Source: Dipteris shenzhenensis
Lineage: Eukaryota; Polypodiophyta; Polypodiopsida; Gleicheniales
Reading direction: 5' to 3' (one strand)
Assembly (NCBI GenBank): GCA_047967505.1
Contig: CM106539.1
Length of the DNA stretch: 64,000 nt
Numbering within the stretch: position 1 is the stretch's first letter; each line of letters opens with the position of its first letter. Shown in pieces: positions 9,427 to 22,031 of this stretch. The translations under genes and the position numbers were made by a program. The notes under the pieces are model-generated. The model did no database searches, was not told where the DNA came from, and saw only the letters and a list, made by a program, of their open reading frames with translations.

Positions 9427-10745
9427 TTAGGTTTAGCTCTCCTAGTTTAGCTCATTAGTAGTTCACTAGGATTGCTCCCATTCCTAGATTAGTTGTAGGC
9501 ATGCCTTAGGAACTCATGAATTCTCCTAGATCAGTTTTAGTTTTAGATTGAAAACAAATTTCCATCCCTAGAGAGAGAAAATTTCCGTCCATTGATTCCT
9601 TCCATTGCATTGAGGGAATTCCATCATTGAGAGAGTAAGAGAGATCCATTGTGAGGGATTCAATTCTCCAAGGAGAGAAATTTGAAGAGTGCAAAGTAGT
9701 TCTATGATTTCTTTTGAGAGATATTTGAGAGAAAGAGAGTGTCATTCTTTCTTTTGAGATAGAGTCTTGTCTGCGAGAGAGAGTTCATTTGGAGGAATTC
9801 TACACCATGAATAGAGCATTGTGTGAGAGAGAAAAAGAGAGACCTACAAGCAAACAATAAGCAAGGCCAAGCAAGCAGTAAGGAGATCAGTAAGGCCCAA
9901 AGCAGCTCGAAAGCACTGTGCCTCAGCCAAGCTCTACAAACAAGCTCCCTTCAACGACTACTTCTCCATCAAAGAGCTCTACCTGCAACTCCCAACAATC
10001 AAATGCCTTGTCAAGCTCGTATCTACAGTGCGACCCTATCTGCCATCATAGCCTTATCAATAGGCTCGTAGTGCTTCCATTCGACAGCTCTAGAGAGGTG
10101 CTCCTATCTCCTAACGACCAGCTACGGCCTCCATAGCCTCCCTCAACGACCACAACTTTAGCGCCATCCAAGAGCCCTCGACAAGCCTCTACAGATGTTG
10201 CAAGCCACCTATACGACGAGCAGTCATGACACACGACGAGCAGCCATGACACAGAAGCAAACAGCCAGCCGCATGGCTCACTAGCCTGCTCCTTCAAACA
10301 ATGCACCCAGCGGTGGCTGCTCCTGCTCCAAGCTTCCCTTTAATGCCCACGGCTCTCCATTGACGAGCTAGCCGCCAAGCAGATCAGTTGCCCACTATTC
10401 ATGAGCCAGAAGTAGCAATAGGTTCATTGCTTCACAGACTCCCGACAACCAGTGCACCTTCTACACACAAGGCAACGCCTCCCTTAAGAAACTATCAATC
10501 TCCTTGCTTCAACGGTAGAACCTTCTGTAATGCCTCTAGCACGTAACTCTTCAGCAAGACTCCATAGAGCTACCAGCCCATCGACGACTCCGTCTCTAGC
10601 ATCAAGTCTTCAGCAATTGGTTTCTCCTATGGCTCACTGCAGAGGATTTGTAGACACGATATGAAGCATCACTAGAGAGCCACGTTCCCTGGCCTCATGC
10701 TCTTCTCCAACATAGTTCTCCACTTATGACAGTCGAAAGACAGGT
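9427..10745 (+). other. Copia internal region without recognisable gag
   Basis: Between the PBS and the first pol motif one expects gag, zinc knuckle and protease (about 1 kb or more). Here the leader (9427-9800) is followed by C/A-rich sequence with short Ser/Pro/Gln-rich frames and no UBN2-type gag, CCHC knuckle or DSGA protease motif in any frame I read. Either gag was replaced by unrelated sequence or it has decayed beyond recognition. Confidence 0.5.
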
Positions 10746-12620
10746 TGTGTGCATCTTGGAAATGACTATGCATGTGACATAGTGGGAGTAGGTGACATAA
10801 AGTTTTCTTTTGCAAATGGGTCTGCATTTATTTTGAAACATGTGAGACATTTGCCTAAGTTGACCAAGAGTCTTATTTCAGTGGGTCAACTAGATGATGC
10901 TGGTTTCCATAGCACTTTTGGCTTTCAGAGTTGGAAAATTCAGAAGGGCTCCATGCTTTTGGCCAGGGGTGCCAAGTGTGGGACTTTATATCCCTTATAT
11001 GTATCAGGGGTATTTGATCATGTTGTTGCAATAACCGAGCAGCCAAGCACTTCTTTGTGGCATTGCAGGTTGGGGCACATGAGCCAGAATGGAATGAAAC
11101 TCTTATACCGTTTGGGTTATGTACCGCATTTGAGTTTCTCTGATTTTGAATTTTGTGAGCACTGTCTCTATGGGAAGTAGACTAAATCAGCCCATAAAAG
11201 AAGGGGAAAGAAAGAGTTTGAAAAGCTTGATTTGGTGCATTCAGACGTATGTGGTCCCATGCCTACACGATCATTAGGCGGGGCTGAATACTATGTGACA
11301 TTCATTGATGATGCAACTAGGAAAGTGTGGGCTTATGCTATAGCTCGGAAGAGTGATGTGTTCCAGGTATTTTAGAAATGGCTGGCCTTGGTTGAGAATC
11401 AGTCAGGTAGAACGCTTAAATGTCTACGGACTGACAATGATGGAGGGTATCTCTCTCATGACTTTCAGCATTTCTGTGATACACGTGGGATTAAGAGGGA
11501 GCTCACATCCCCTCGTACTCCAGAGCAAAATCCAGTTGCAGAAAAGATGAACCGTACCATTCACGAAAGGTTGCAATGCATGCTTTCCAATGCAAGTCTT
11601 TCTGGTGGTTTTTGGGCTGAGGCAATGAAGACTGCAGTGCATGTGATCAATAGATCACCTAGTAAGAGTTTGGATGGTGGTATTCCTGAAGAGGCATGGA
11701 GTGGCAAGAAGCCCTCTTACTCTCATTTGTGTATATTTGGGTGTGAGGCATATGCACATGTGCCAAAAGAGCTTCAAAGGAAGCTAGATTCTAAGTCTAG
11801 GAAATGCATCTTTCTGGGTTATGGTGAAAGTGGAGAGATGGGCTATCGTCTCTGGGATGCAGAAGCAAAGAAGATCATACGCAGCCATGATGTAGTCTTC
11901 AATGAGAAGATGCATAAGGCACCCATGAGGGATGTGGAAATGAGGAGAATCACTTTCCAGGATGTGAATCCACCTACATGTGTTGATAGACAGCAAGCTG
12001 TCCATGCACCAAATGTGCAAGAAATGGTACCACCAAATACTCCCACAGGTATACAATCAAGGATAAATGATGGATCATCTATTGGTGGAAATGATGAGCC
12101 AAATGTGGCTAATATGCAGGTGGGACAGCAAGCTGAAATGCCCTTGAGAAGATCATCTAAAGTGTCTAGACCGCCTGATAGGTTTGTTCCAGGGGTAGAC
12201 TATGTGATGCTTACTGATTGCGGGGAGCCTTCTTGCCATAGAGAGGCTATGATGCGCGAGGATCAACGCAAGTGGGAGTATGCTATGCAATCAGAGATGA
12301 GTTCACTTATGAAGAATAAGACTTGGGACTTGGTTTCTTTGCCACATGGAAAGAAAGCATTGCCATGTAAATGGGTCTACAAGATGAAGGTCACAGGTGA
12401 TGATGTGCCTAGGTACAAGGCCCGTTTGGTCACTAAAGGGTTCAAGCAAGAGAAGGGTGTGGACTTTGATGAGATATTCTCTCCAGTTGTGAAGATGACC
12501 ACACTTAGATGCATGCTTGGACTAGTGGCAGCAGAGGATATGGAGCTTATGCAGATGGATGTCAAGATAGCTTTCTTGCATGGGGATTTGCATGAGGAAA
12601 TTTACATGGTGCAGCCCAAG
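10746..12620 (+). pseudogene. Copia pol: pre-integrase, integrase, partial RT
   Basis: The reading frame 10749-11180 has the post-protease segment (LGNDYACDIVGVG, VRHLPKLTKSLISVGQL) and the integrase zinc region (WHCRLGHMS ... CEHCLYGK), then a TAG. Integrase core follows through a second stop near 11,373, then a long frame from 11,388 carries LRTDNDGGY, TPEQNPVAEKMNRT (catalytic Glu context), GCEAYAHVP, the acidic linker, and RT start (CKWVYKMK, RYKARLVTKGF, FSPVVKMTTLR, MDVKIAFLHGDL). It breaks off after EEIYMVQPK at about 12,620, where minus-strand copia sequence starts. RT palm YVDD and RNase H are missing. Confidence 0.85.
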
Positions 12621-15604
12621 ATGTTACCCTTGGTATAGGTGATGCCATAATCAAGTGTCCCTTTGATGTATTTCAGCACCCGCATCCCTACCCTCCAATG
12701 GTTCTCCCGGGCTTATTGGAAAACCTGCTTAGTACACGAGTCACAAAGCTGATGTCCGGCCGTGTGTTGCACAAGTAAATCAAACTGCCCACAAGCCTTC
12801 TGTACTTCGCTTCGTCCACCAGTGGTGATGAATCCTCGTTTGAGAGTTTCACGTCAACCTCCATAAGGGTACCAACTGTCTTGCACTTAGCCTTACCAAA
12901 TGCCTTTAATATCTCTCCAACATAGTTCAGCTGTGAAATGAAGATCTGTTTTGGCTCTTGCCAAACTTCAATCCCCAAATAGAAATGCATCACCAATCCG
13001 AGGTCTGTCATTTCAAACTCTCTTCCTAGCAGATGCTTTGTCTGCGAGATCTTCTCTTCATGATTCCCTGTTATGACAAGGTCGTCCACATAAAGGACCA
13101 CGATCATACACCTACCTCCTTCTCTGAAGATATACAAATTTGTTGATGGGCTCCTCCTAAACCCATTTTGCAGAAAGTAGGCATCAATTCGCTGGTACCA
13201 CGCTCGTGGGGCCTGTTTCAGCCCGTAAAGTGCCTTCTTTAGTTTACAGACTTTACCTTCTGAACCGGGGATCACAAAACCTAGTGGTTGTTCCACGTAT
13301 ACCTCCTCCTTGAGATCCCCATTTAGAAAGGCGGATTTTACATCCATTTGAAACACGGGCCAACTTCCCTGGGCAGCTAAAGCCAAAACTGGTCCTGGCT
13401 TTAGCTGCGGCTGCCCAGGGAAGACCACATCACAACTTCCTCCAATTGATGCGGCTGTTCTGAGAAGACCACATCACAACTTACTATTACCTTCTTGGTA
13501 ACAGGGTTCTAGAGATGGTAACCCTTCGCCTCTTCACTGTAGCCCAAGAAAAATACACTTCCGGGTCTTCGGTTCCCATTTGGTCCTGTTAGCATCAGGG
13601 ACATGCACAAAACAGTCATCCAAAAACTCTGAAATGTGCAGCTGAAGGTTTCTTACCAGAAAAGGCCTGCAGTGGAGTCATCCCATTCACAGCTTTCGTG
13701 TAGCTATGATTCAGAATGTAAACTGCATTGTTACATGCTTCAACCCAGAAAGTCTTTGGAAAATCTTTCCCTTTCATCATAAACCTACCCATTTCACAGA
13801 TAATGCGCATCTTGCATTTTGCTACTCCATTTTGCTGTGATGTATGTGGCGGTGGTTTCTACCACTTGATCCCGTGACTTTTGCAGTAACTCTCGAACTC
13901 AGTTGATGTGAACTCTCCACTTGTGTCTGATCTCAATTTCTTCACCTTCTTCCCCGTTTCTTTCTCGACCATTACATGCCATTCCTTGAACTTACTAAAA
14001 GCCTCGTCTTTAGTCTTCAGGAAGTATATCCATATCCTTCTACTGTAGTCGTCGATCAGTGTCATGAACTAGTAGGAACCACCCAAAGCTTCCGTCTCCA
14101 TCTTTCCGCAAAGGTCCGTGTGAACGAGATCTAGAGGAGCCTTTGCCCTACTGGCCTCTTTAGGAAAGGGCTGCCGATGCTACTTGCCCATCATGCAAGC
14201 TTCACATACATCGGGTAGATCTGAAATTTCTGGTAGGTCTACAATCATTCCACTTTTATGCATCTCCTTCAAAGAACTAATGTTTAGATGACCAAACCTC
14301 TCATGCCACAGCTTAGTGTTCTTCACATCAGCTCGAGCACTGAAAGCTAAGAGTTCGTAGATGTTGTTGCGCCGTGTACATTTACTAACAACCTTTCCTT
14401 GAAGATCCAGGATCTGTGTACCATTCTTATCGAATTGAACTTTAAGGTCCCGATCCGTGATCGCAGAAACGGACAACAAGTTCCTCTTGATATTTGGCAC
14501 ATAAAGAACATTGGACAACTGTTTTACAACTCCATCTGACTTGAGAGCAATTGTACCTTTTCCTTTTGCTGGACATTTTGCATCATTCCTGACTGCTACC
14601 AGGATGTCATTCCCTACCGGCTGTAGAGAGGTATACCAATCCTTCCGACTGGTTATGTGGCGTGATGCACCACTGTCAATGATCCAAGGTTCATCCGCAG
14701 GTACATGAACTGCCTCCATGCAAATCTCCTCAATTGCTACGAACAACTCTACTGGTGCTGCCTGCGCGCTGTTGCTAGACTCTTTCTTTACTCTGTTCTT
14801 CTCATCTACAATCTTCTTTTGGCACTCATTTTGCTTGTGCCCTAACTTGTTGCAATAGAAGCACTTGATCTTCTTCTTTCTCTTTTTATCATAAGAAGAA
14901 GATGAGTTACCAGAGTCCTTATCCTTACCTTTCTTTGATCCAGCGTAGAAAGCCGAATCTTCTCCAGTCCTTGTCTTTTGATGCATCTCCTCCTCCAGAA
15001 GCATCGCGCTGAAATCCTCAAAGTTGAGGGGCAGATTTTTGTTCTGTGTATTCAGCGCCGTAACAAGACTATCGTACTTTGGTGGGAGAATCCGTATACA
15101 CCTTCATTCTAGATTCTTATCGGTGATGGTGATGCCAATCGCAGTCATCTGATCGCGCAGATTCTTCACCCTGGTGATGAACTTATCTGCCGCTTCAGAC
15201 TCAGACAATTTATCATTCGCGAGTTGAGTCTCCAGATTCTGAATCCGCATCTGATTCGTGGTCTCGTACTGATTTTTCAAGACCGTCCATGCCTCCTCCA
15301 CTGTGGTGACATGTTGAATTAACGCCATGACGGAATCACTTACACTGCAGACAATAGAACACAGCGCATCTACATTTCTTCTTGTCCACACGAGAATCTC
15401 ATCCGCAGTTGGTACTATCTGTTGTCCTGCATTGGCTGGATCCGGTCTCGCAATCAGCCTCACGTCCACCCCAGTAGCAGTGTCCCAAAGCTTATATGCG
15501 CTTAGGATGGTCTTCATCTTGAACTTCCAGAGTGGATAGTTAGAGCCATCCAACTTTCCGCTTTCGCCGAATGGTGGGATTCGCAATCTTGCAGACTGGG
15601 CCAT
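12620..15604 (-). pseudogene. Copia gag-pol, minus strand, decayed and 3'-truncated
   Basis: Reading down from ATG at 15,604: UBN2-type gag (LDGSNYPLWKFKM; WTVLKNQYETTN), frame breaks near 15,100, a CCHC knuckle (CFYCNKLGHKQNEC) and protease (WIIDSGASRHIT) at 15,004-14,180 with pre-integrase (WHERFGHL ... CEACMMGK). Integrase pieces follow at 14,065-13,616, then a deletion/foldback joins to RT at 13,428 ([35 protein letters not shown]), with a frameshift near 12,700. The element stops at about 12,620. It is related to the intact copia at 43.4 kb. Confidence 0.85.
13364..13423. repeat. Short inverted duplication (foldback) at a deletion joint
   Basis: Arms CTTCCCTGGGCAGC-TAAAGCCA and its reverse complement (with 6 extra bases) flank an 11-bp loop. 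The left arm is normal RT coding sequence; the right arm is its inverted copy, located exactly where the first part of RT is missing. Confidence 0.75.
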
Positions 15605-15662
15605 CTCTCACAATCTGCTCGCAAACAGAAACACACTACCAAATCTTCTTGCTAGAGTCCAG

Positions 15663-15674
15663 GCTCTGATACCA
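15663..15674 (-). other. Primer-binding site (tRNA-iMet), minus strand
   Basis: GCTCTGATACCA on the + strand is the reverse complement of the copia PBS and abuts the LTR starting at 15,675. Confidence 0.85.
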
Positions 15675-16396
15675 TGTAAGAAAACAATACAATGTCTGTG
15701 CTCAACAGATTACAGGATCTCATATGCAAGAGAGAAAATAGATAGTATGGAGAATCAAAAATTTGATTACTATAGAACTGATATAATAGATGGTGCTGCC
15801 TCCCAACCGTGCGCTCCTGTGAAATAAGCTTCGATGGTGAGCTAGAAACTAGTAGACGACGGAGGCTGGATGCTAAGGAATCAGGGTTGTTTTAGCCAGT
15901 GATGAAATGGGCTTCACGGGCTTGCTCTTATATAGCCACCAGTCGTAGTCGGTTGGGCTCAATTGGGTGACCGACCCAGTCCACCCAAAACGGTCGACTA
16001 GGGGTCAGTCCTGAAATAGGCCACCGACCACAGGATAGAACCGGTGCGCAAAATAGAGCAACTAACCTCCAGTTACCGTTCGGCCCATAGCCATCCGGGA
16101 TCATCTGGGACTCCAAATGGGCCCCGTAACACGAGAGTGGGCTGCCTCGGGAAATGCTCCATCTACCCTCAATGCGGTCAGTCATGGGATGCCTTCCCGC
16201 ACTTGCATGTAGCCTAGTTGGCAATGTGCCAACTCCGTCCAGCCATCAGGCCACACATGGCCCCCATCTGGTGTCCAAACCAGGACCTACCGGATAACGG
16301 AGCTACTCAAATGCCTTCTCCTCATATGGGGGGCTTACAAGTAGAGTTAGCTGGTTCCCGCGTAGTTACATGAGAGTGGAGCATTGATATCTAACA
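15675..16396 (-). repeat. 5' LTR of minus-strand copia (722 bp)
   Basis: TG...CA ends are clear (TGTAAGAAAA at 15,675, ATCTAACA at 16,396 on the + strand). A minus-strand TATA box lies at about 15,930-15,937. Near its minus-strand start it carries the block CATATGAGGAGAAG preceded by TGTAAGCCCCC, also present in the LTR of the 43.4 kb copia. The other LTR is lost to truncation. Confidence 0.85.
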
Positions 16397-16635
16397 CAAT
16401 CGACATTGAGTGTCCTCTACTTGAAACTATCATACGATCCTAAAAGCTTTGCCACAGCTATGTTCTACCCTTAGTACAACAAGGAATCAAGGCTTAATGG
16501 GTAACAGTAGCTGATCAACTTAAATACATTAATAGAATGCTATCTTACCTCAAATGTCTCTCAAATGTTGGGGCATGATCTAGTAGCTCAACTCTTACCC
16601 AAGCTATTTTGTTTTTTTGGAGGTTAAAACCTTCT
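16397..16635. other. Intergenic, nothing recognised
   Basis: AT-rich sequence with no coding frame or repeat that I could assign. Confidence 0.4.
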
Positions 16636-17150
16636 CACAAGACATAATGAGATTCGAGTTCTAATGTTTATTTTAAAGGAATTTTGCCATGATTTTAATT
16701 TTCTTAAACTGCCTAACACTGAGAGCACCACATGAAAGTTCTAGCACAAACGAGCTTACAAGAATCAATCACCATAATTTTGAGACGGGGTAGAGCATCA
16801 TGAACCATGATCTAAGGATTGGATTTGAGATTGAAAATAGAAGAAATAGCTTGGGAATCAAGCCTGAGAGGCTTTGGCACCATAGGACTTGGAGCACATG
16901 CTAGAGGGGGTATTGGCCAAAGGAGAACTTAGGCTTTACAAAGTAATAAGAGGGGTATAAAAGGGCAAAGAATGCAATAAATAGGAGAGAGAATGGAAAG
17001 AGGTTTGTTAGAATGTTATTGAGGCTAATAAATTTAGAAAGAGGCCCACCTTGGAGCCTGTAGGGCAAGTTATTAGTGAGGCAATGCATCACATAGGTAG
17101 CAGGAGAGTCAACAAACAAATAAAGGAAGAAGCAAACACTGTCGGCCAAT
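16636..17150 (+). repeat. Diverged direct repeat, copy 1
   Basis: Shares with 18,010-18,560 a string of ordered blocks: AATGAGATT, TTGCCATGATTTTAA, a stretch around AATCACCATAATT, TATAAAAGGGCAAAG followed by GCAATAAATA, AGGCTAATAAATT, and GCAATGCA. Roughly 70 percent similar by eye. Not coding. Confidence 0.6.
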
Positions 17151-18009
17151 ATCCAAATCCAAATATAAATTCAAATGGTACGGCATAATCTACATGAAAA
17201 CTATGTTTGATTAAAGATTTAGTAAAGTTATGTTCACAAATTTAAACATGCCATGCATATATGTCTAATTTTCATCTCCATGTCAAGGTCTCAAGGAAAC
17301 ACATGTGGTCATCCAAAAATAAGGGAAATAGATAGGTAGGTTGCCTAGTTAGCTTATTAGAAGTAGGGGTCTTTTTTTAAAAAGCCATTGCTTTACTCTA
17401 CACATTGTGAGTGCATAGTCACAAATATGGTTTTAATGGCAAATTCCATAAAAGTAGGATTAACATATACAAGAGTAATTATCAATTACAAGTGGATGTG
17501 AAATATATGTTACAATCCTACAGAGAAGATGGGAATGGAACCATCTAGGGAACTAAGTAATCCTAGGACATCCCTAGTTCTATAGGCAATCAAGTGCCCC
17601 CACTACTTTCCAAATGTCACATTTGACATTATTAAATTTTGTTCCATGGTTCAAAAACCGTAACGAAAGGCTAGACTTGCGACAAGCCCTAGGAGTAATT
17701 TAGTGATTTCCTCCATGATTTATGATTGCTCTTGTTTGCTAAAGCTTGAGGGAACACCTGAACTTTGGTAATGGTCTATGTTTGATCTTGGCATGTATAT
17801 TAGGGGGCAAACACGCTCCCCTAGATGCAAAGTTGTCTCTTAAGAAATCATCGTCGATTTGCCCCACCTTTAAGTTGAGATAGTGTGCTCACTTGAAGCT
17901 ACAAAGTAGAGGTTCACCCGATCATAGGGCTGCAATGGACATCCAAGGAGATTTAATTGAGGCTATAGAGTACATTTCTATGCCTAATGAGAACTTTCTC
18001 TAAGAAGAA
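17151..18009. other. Region between the two direct repeats, nothing recognised
   Basis: AT-rich, no long frame and no retrotransposon motif in either strand. If the repeats are LTRs, this would be the internal part of a small non-autonomous element. Confidence 0.35.
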
Positions 18010-18565
18010 CAAAATGAGATTAATACCAAGAGAGGGAATTTCCTAAAGGTATATTTTAAACGAGGGTTGCCATGATTTTAAATTTCTTGAAGTGCCACCC
18101 AACTAGCAAGAAACAAGGAGAGCACGACGTGAAAGCGTTAGCAAAGGAGTCTTGGGAGGATTAATCGCCACAATTCAAGAGGGGGGGGGGGTTTTGGGAG
18201 GACTAATTGCCATAATTCAAGAGGGGGGGTAGACTATAGAGCGAGGCAACGATGTGGATTTGACATTGAAAAGAGGGTGTGGGAGGGGGGAGGCGTTGGA
18301 TTCTGGAACCAGAAGACTTTGGAGGCAGGAAAGCCAAGGCTAGAAGAGTAGAGAGGGGCCAGGGGGATTGACTAAAGGAGACCAAGGAGAGGAGAGGATA
18401 AAAGGGCAAAGCAAGCAATAAATAAGAGAGGGAAAGGTAAGAGGGCTGTCACAGTATTGCGGTGGGCTAATAAATTGGGAGAAAGGGGCTGGATATTAAA
18501 GAGGCCATGCAACACGCAGGCAGAGGCCTAAGGCAACAAAAAAACAGAGAAAGAGTGTCGCGGGA
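18010..18565 (+). repeat. Diverged direct repeat, copy 2
   Basis: Counterpart of 16,636-17,150, including the conserved TATAAAAGGGCAAAG-like motif (GATAAAAGGGCAAAGC at about 18,398). Contains two G runs at 18,182-18,191 and 18,222-18,228. Confidence 0.6.
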
Positions 18566-19320
18566 CCCACTGTTTAGGGACGTGTGTAAAGAGCGGGGGG
18601 AGGGCGGGGGGGCCATTAATGGCCGAATGCAGGGCACGCAAGCAAAACGGCTGGCAAGCAGCAGAGGGCCTGGCGACTGGACGGTGGAGTCAGCAATACG
18701 GAGGCCTTGCAGGCAGGGTTGGTGGCGGGCCCCACTATGGGCCGTGGGGCCCTCTGCCACTCATGAGCGCTACAGGCTGGGGCCGGGTGCATTGGATTGT
18801 GGATTTGGTGTGTCGGAAAGCAGGGGGATTGGTTTTTTTGGCCGGCGGGACACCCGAGGCCCACGGGCCGCCGGATTTTCTCACAGTTGCGTGTCTGCCG
18901 CTGAATCGGTTGTTGGCGTCGCCTCCTTGACGGGACGGGACGCCAGGAAGAGAAAACGGCGTTCCCCGGTGACCCCCCTGCCCGCCGATAAGGTCCGGCC
19001 TTCTGGCCACTGCCAGATGCCTGCACACCCATGTGGGGCTGTGGCCAGTCGTTGTCCTCTGGCACGGGCAGTTGCCGGTGAGAGGACCCCGTCGGGATTC
19101 GCGCCCGGTAAAACCGGCGTGCCCCGGAGGTTAATTCGAAAAACCCCGGCACGGGCTCGGTTGCTCGCCCCCTCGCTAGATTGTCGGTGTGTACGACCGC
19201 AAGTGCCCTCACGTGGCATGGCGTCCCGTGGCGGACATTGCATAATTGTTAATGCGCGTTTATGGCGGATGCCTTGGCGGAGAAGGGTGAAAAGTGGGGG
19301 TGGTTTTGAGGACTTGTTTA
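18566..19320. other. GC-rich patch without a supported gene
   Basis: Base composition changes abruptly to high GC with many CpG, in otherwise AT-rich flank. Open frames of 150-275 codons exist on both strands here, but they overlap each other, are rich in Arg/Gly/Pro/Ala, and show no domain, so I treat them as composition artefacts. A promoter-type CpG island or a fragment of an unclassified repeat are both possible. Confidence 0.4.
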
Positions 19321-22000
19321 TCAGCACTTCTTGAGGCAGGCAGGTACGTTGCGAGATATTTTTGCATATTATCCTTTCACTTGCTTTCTACGGAAATCCA
19401 TAAGACACATGGAGGCCAATACGTATTGACCTTTGTATGGTTTGAGAAGCGAGTTTTTTATAGAAAATCTAGAACTACAAACAAGACTAGGGAGAAGAGA
19501 GCCATGTCAAGCAAATCACCTAGAAAGTCACTTCAAACCCTTAAAGAATTGGAGAGAGAATCTTAAGAGATCCAAAACATGGAAACACTTCGATACATGA
19601 AATGAGGAGAAGAGCTTAGAGCACAAAAAAGCAAAAGTATAGAGCCAAAGCATCTTCAACATGACCACCTTAAAACTGAGTCACAAAAAGTAAATGGATA
19701 TTTTCAACCCCCAAGTAGCAACTGAAGTTAAGTAGGTCGATCAATGCTATAAAGGAGGGGGTGAGAGGCCACCCAACCTTGACCCTTATCCCTTAGAATT
19801 GTCATCCTAGTGTGGTTATATCTTAATGGCAGCATTACAAAAATCAAAATCCTATTTACTGCTTTAATGTACAAAATTCAAAATCCTTGTTAAAGAAGCA
19901 CAATTTAAAGAAGGAACGTTCATCATCCACTTGTTGTTCTCTTCTTTGCCAAAGAATCAAAGGGGGAAATGGGGGAAATAGTGGATGAATTGTGTGCAAC
20001 CAAGAGGCCAAAGGTGCCATTTCTAGATGCCACGCTGGCCAGTGCTAACAGAGAAATAACATTGGTTTCTAAGGAGGAAGAGAGGGTACCATGGGGTCCG
20101 AAAGCTTACTCCAAGGGCTCTTGCCAGAAGTTTGGCCCATACTTTGGCAAAGAGAGGTTGGCAAAGCTAGGGAAAAGCTCTGCACCTAATAAGAAATCTT
20201 GAGCCACCAAAGCTTTTGTAGGAAATTTGTACAATCACTCACCCAGATCCATGAGAGAATCTAGGAGACACAAATTCAAGGTTTGGAGGGTTGAGAGAGG
20301 GATTGATATGTAAAGATTCCCAATATTAAATGTGTTTAAGGAATAAGTTTTAAAAAAAGATTCAAGGAATAATTAAAAACCCCCTTCTTGCAAATAATTT
20401 TTCAAATATTTTCATGTTATAATGTTTGAATTCTTGAAAAAGTGAATAAATGAACACAAGGATGTGTGTAAACTTGTATCAAAAGTGGCATTAGAAAATC
20501 CCCTCACACATTCACTATGCTCCTTGGGGAAAGACTCATTGTGCACAAAAATTGCCCTTTCCATGGATCCATGGATAGGTAAGAGCTATTGCACATCCAA
20601 ATTTTTCTCCCATTTTAATAGATTATACAATTAATTTGTTGTCAAACCAACCACGAGGATTAGTTTTTGTATTCGTTCCTCCATTTGCTTGTGTTGTCAT
20701 TTGAGTTTGAAGTGTATTTAATCCTTTAACAATGGTGATGGAATTACATTATTTAGCACCGCTAACACCTCTCAACATGGTTAGGCATCAATAAGTGCCT
20801 CGAATTGTGATAATAGTAGACAACCAACTTATATGTGCTTTAAGCTATGACTTGAGTGAGCTTCTTAAATGTGAGATGCTTGCCTTTATAGACTTCTTGC
20901 TTTCAAGAGTCTCAATTTGTTTTGAGGTATTGGCATTCAAATTCACCTAGATATCCAAGGGGAGGTGTGCTCTAAAGCTTAGTGCACACGAGCAAGAAAG
21001 TGCAACGTTGGTGGCTAGATTTGAAGACTTGCACGATTATCGAGGTTATGTTTAAGTGCCACTGGTGCTCAAATTTGCACCTCCATTTTGGAGGTTGCAA
21101 ACTTTAGCATTGGTGTGCCATTACTGCTCCAACCAATAGGCCTTTGCCATGTGGTTCTGAGCATTGCCTTCAATGCTCCTGGAGCTAGCAAACTGCTCTC
21201 TTTGTCCAATGAAACATTGCCACCTACAAGTCTCCAGTGCCTAAAGCACTGCCTGCAGATCGTCAGATTGTCCAGTGAGCTCAGCAAGATCATTAGAGGC
21301 AGCTTCATTTTGGGTCACACACAATATATAGTTTGGAGCCTGGAAGTGGCACCAGCCTCGCATTCTTTCTGTCGTATGCACTGACCCTAAGGGAGGACAC
21401 TCCTCGAGTCTACTTCAAGTTATTCTTACTACTCTAGGAAATTATCCATGGCACTCTAGGTCATGTTACGCATTGCAAGCCCAATTTAGCTAACCAGTGT
21501 GCTTAGACTTTCTATCTCAAGTAATGGCAGTCGATCAAAGAAGCAAGTGAGATTTATGGCAAGAAATGCCATGTGGTGACACAGATCCTTGAGCTGTGTT
21601 GCGAAGGTGGTGGCTTGTGGCAATATTGCTTCAAAAGTGCTAGGGTAGAAGCTCCAAATTTTGTCAATATGTCCCCCTACTCAAAGTTCGATTGGGAGAT
21701 GAAGTTGTGTCTTTGACGTTTGGAAGGGGTCAGAGCTACCCAATGCCCACATAGCCAAGAGGCTAACAAGTGAGGATGGAGTAAGCTACAAAGTGTGGGT
21801 ACGGAGAAGATGTGCCAGATTTGAAAAGCAAAATCCAACCAAAGAGGGGGAGGTCTAGTGTGTGCTAGTGTGAGAGTTGAGTGAGTGTAAGAGAGAGAGT
21901 TGAGTGATGAGTGTGTGTACAGGACGAGAGGAGGAAGGTCATTACTCATGTCAACTCACTCGTTGGGGTGCTTCAAACAGTAAGACAACAACAAGATTAA
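19321..22000. other. Upstream flank of GRF, no gene seen
   Basis: About 2.7 kb of AT-rich sequence on both strands without coding signals, LTR ends or PBS. Near 21,880-21,910 there is a GAGAGAGAG stretch close to the inferred GRF transcript start, possibly a GA-type promoter element. Confidence 0.4.
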
Positions 22001-22031
22001 GCAGCAGGAGCACATACAGAGGGTTGCTTTC

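Noticed and set aside
18507-19334. 275-codon + strand frame in the GC-rich patch
   Set aside because: Overlaps similar frames on both strands, no domain, composition-driven.
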